DNA from: Deltaproteobacteria bacterium
GTDB taxonomy: Bacteria > Desulfobacterota > DSM-4660 > Desulfatiglandales > HGW-15
Assembly: GCA_016929815.1 (NCBI GenBank)
Contig: JAFGIC010000456.1
Location: 1-5,344, forward strand
Direction of reading: 5' to 3'
DNA: 5,344 bases
Of the stretch, positions 5,329 through 5,344 are shown in pieces (the stretch's first letter is position 1; each line of letters opens with the position of its first letter). The translations under genes and the position numbers were made by a program. The notes under the pieces were generated by a model. The model ran no database searches and was not told the DNA's origin. It worked only from the letters and a program-made list of their open reading frames with translations.

Positions 5329-5344
5329 ATGGAAACGGTTAGCA
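5329..5344 (+). CDS. Start of an unidentified gene, cut by the window end
   Basis: An ATG at 5329 begins the codons M-E-T-V-S before the window ends. The start is well supported by the strong ribosome binding site GAGGAGGG (5316-5323), 5 bases upstream, and by a sigma-70-like promoter at 5238-5266. It lies 142 bases past the regulator stop on the same strand. Five residues give no clue to function. Confidence 0.6.

Overview
This window looks like chromosomal DNA from an anaerobic bacterium, most likely a sulfate-reducing or syntrophic member of the Desulfobacterota (former Deltaproteobacteria). That placement is an inference. It rests on a [4Fe-4S]/FAD enzyme of the 4-hydroxybutyryl-CoA dehydratase type paired with an acyl-CoA dehydrogenase, a sigma-54 activator beside them, and codon use rich in AGG and ATA. 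No marker gene fixes the taxon.

Layout: positions 1-398 are an AT-rich non-coding stretch with a strong hairpin terminator at its right end and possibly the start of another minus-strand gene at the left edge. Positions 399-3091 hold a two-gene minus-strand operon: an acyl-CoA dehydrogenase first, then, after a 20-base gap, a homologue of 4-hydroxybutyryl-CoA dehydratase (AbfD). Positions 3092-3647 are a long divergent control region. Positions 3648-5186 (plus strand) encode a sigma-54 enhancer-binding regulator with an N-terminal GAF-like sensor. A new plus-strand gene begins at 5329 and runs off the window.

How it may work: the regulator has an intact GAFTGA motif and should activate a sigma-54 promoter. 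The best local candidate lies at 3213-3228, facing the acyl-CoA dehydrogenase. The regulator has its own sigma-70-like promoter (3422-3450). Three 14-bp dyads matching TGTCRYATRYGACA lie just upstream of, inside, and at the predicted start of that promoter. They are well placed both for autoregulation and as upstream activator sites for the divergent operon, about 190-240 bp from the sigma-54 candidate. The sensor domain probably detects a metabolite linked to the acyl-CoA pathway, but the ligand is unknown.

The most interesting points are: (1) the AbfD homologue keeps all four cluster ligands but appears to lack one catalytic glutamate of the classical enzyme, so its substrate may differ; (2) the triple dyad array; (3) a 102-bp inverted-repeat element whose two arms each look like a sigma-54 -24/-12 site. 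The window contains no defence system, CRISPR array, RNA gene or transposase that I can see.
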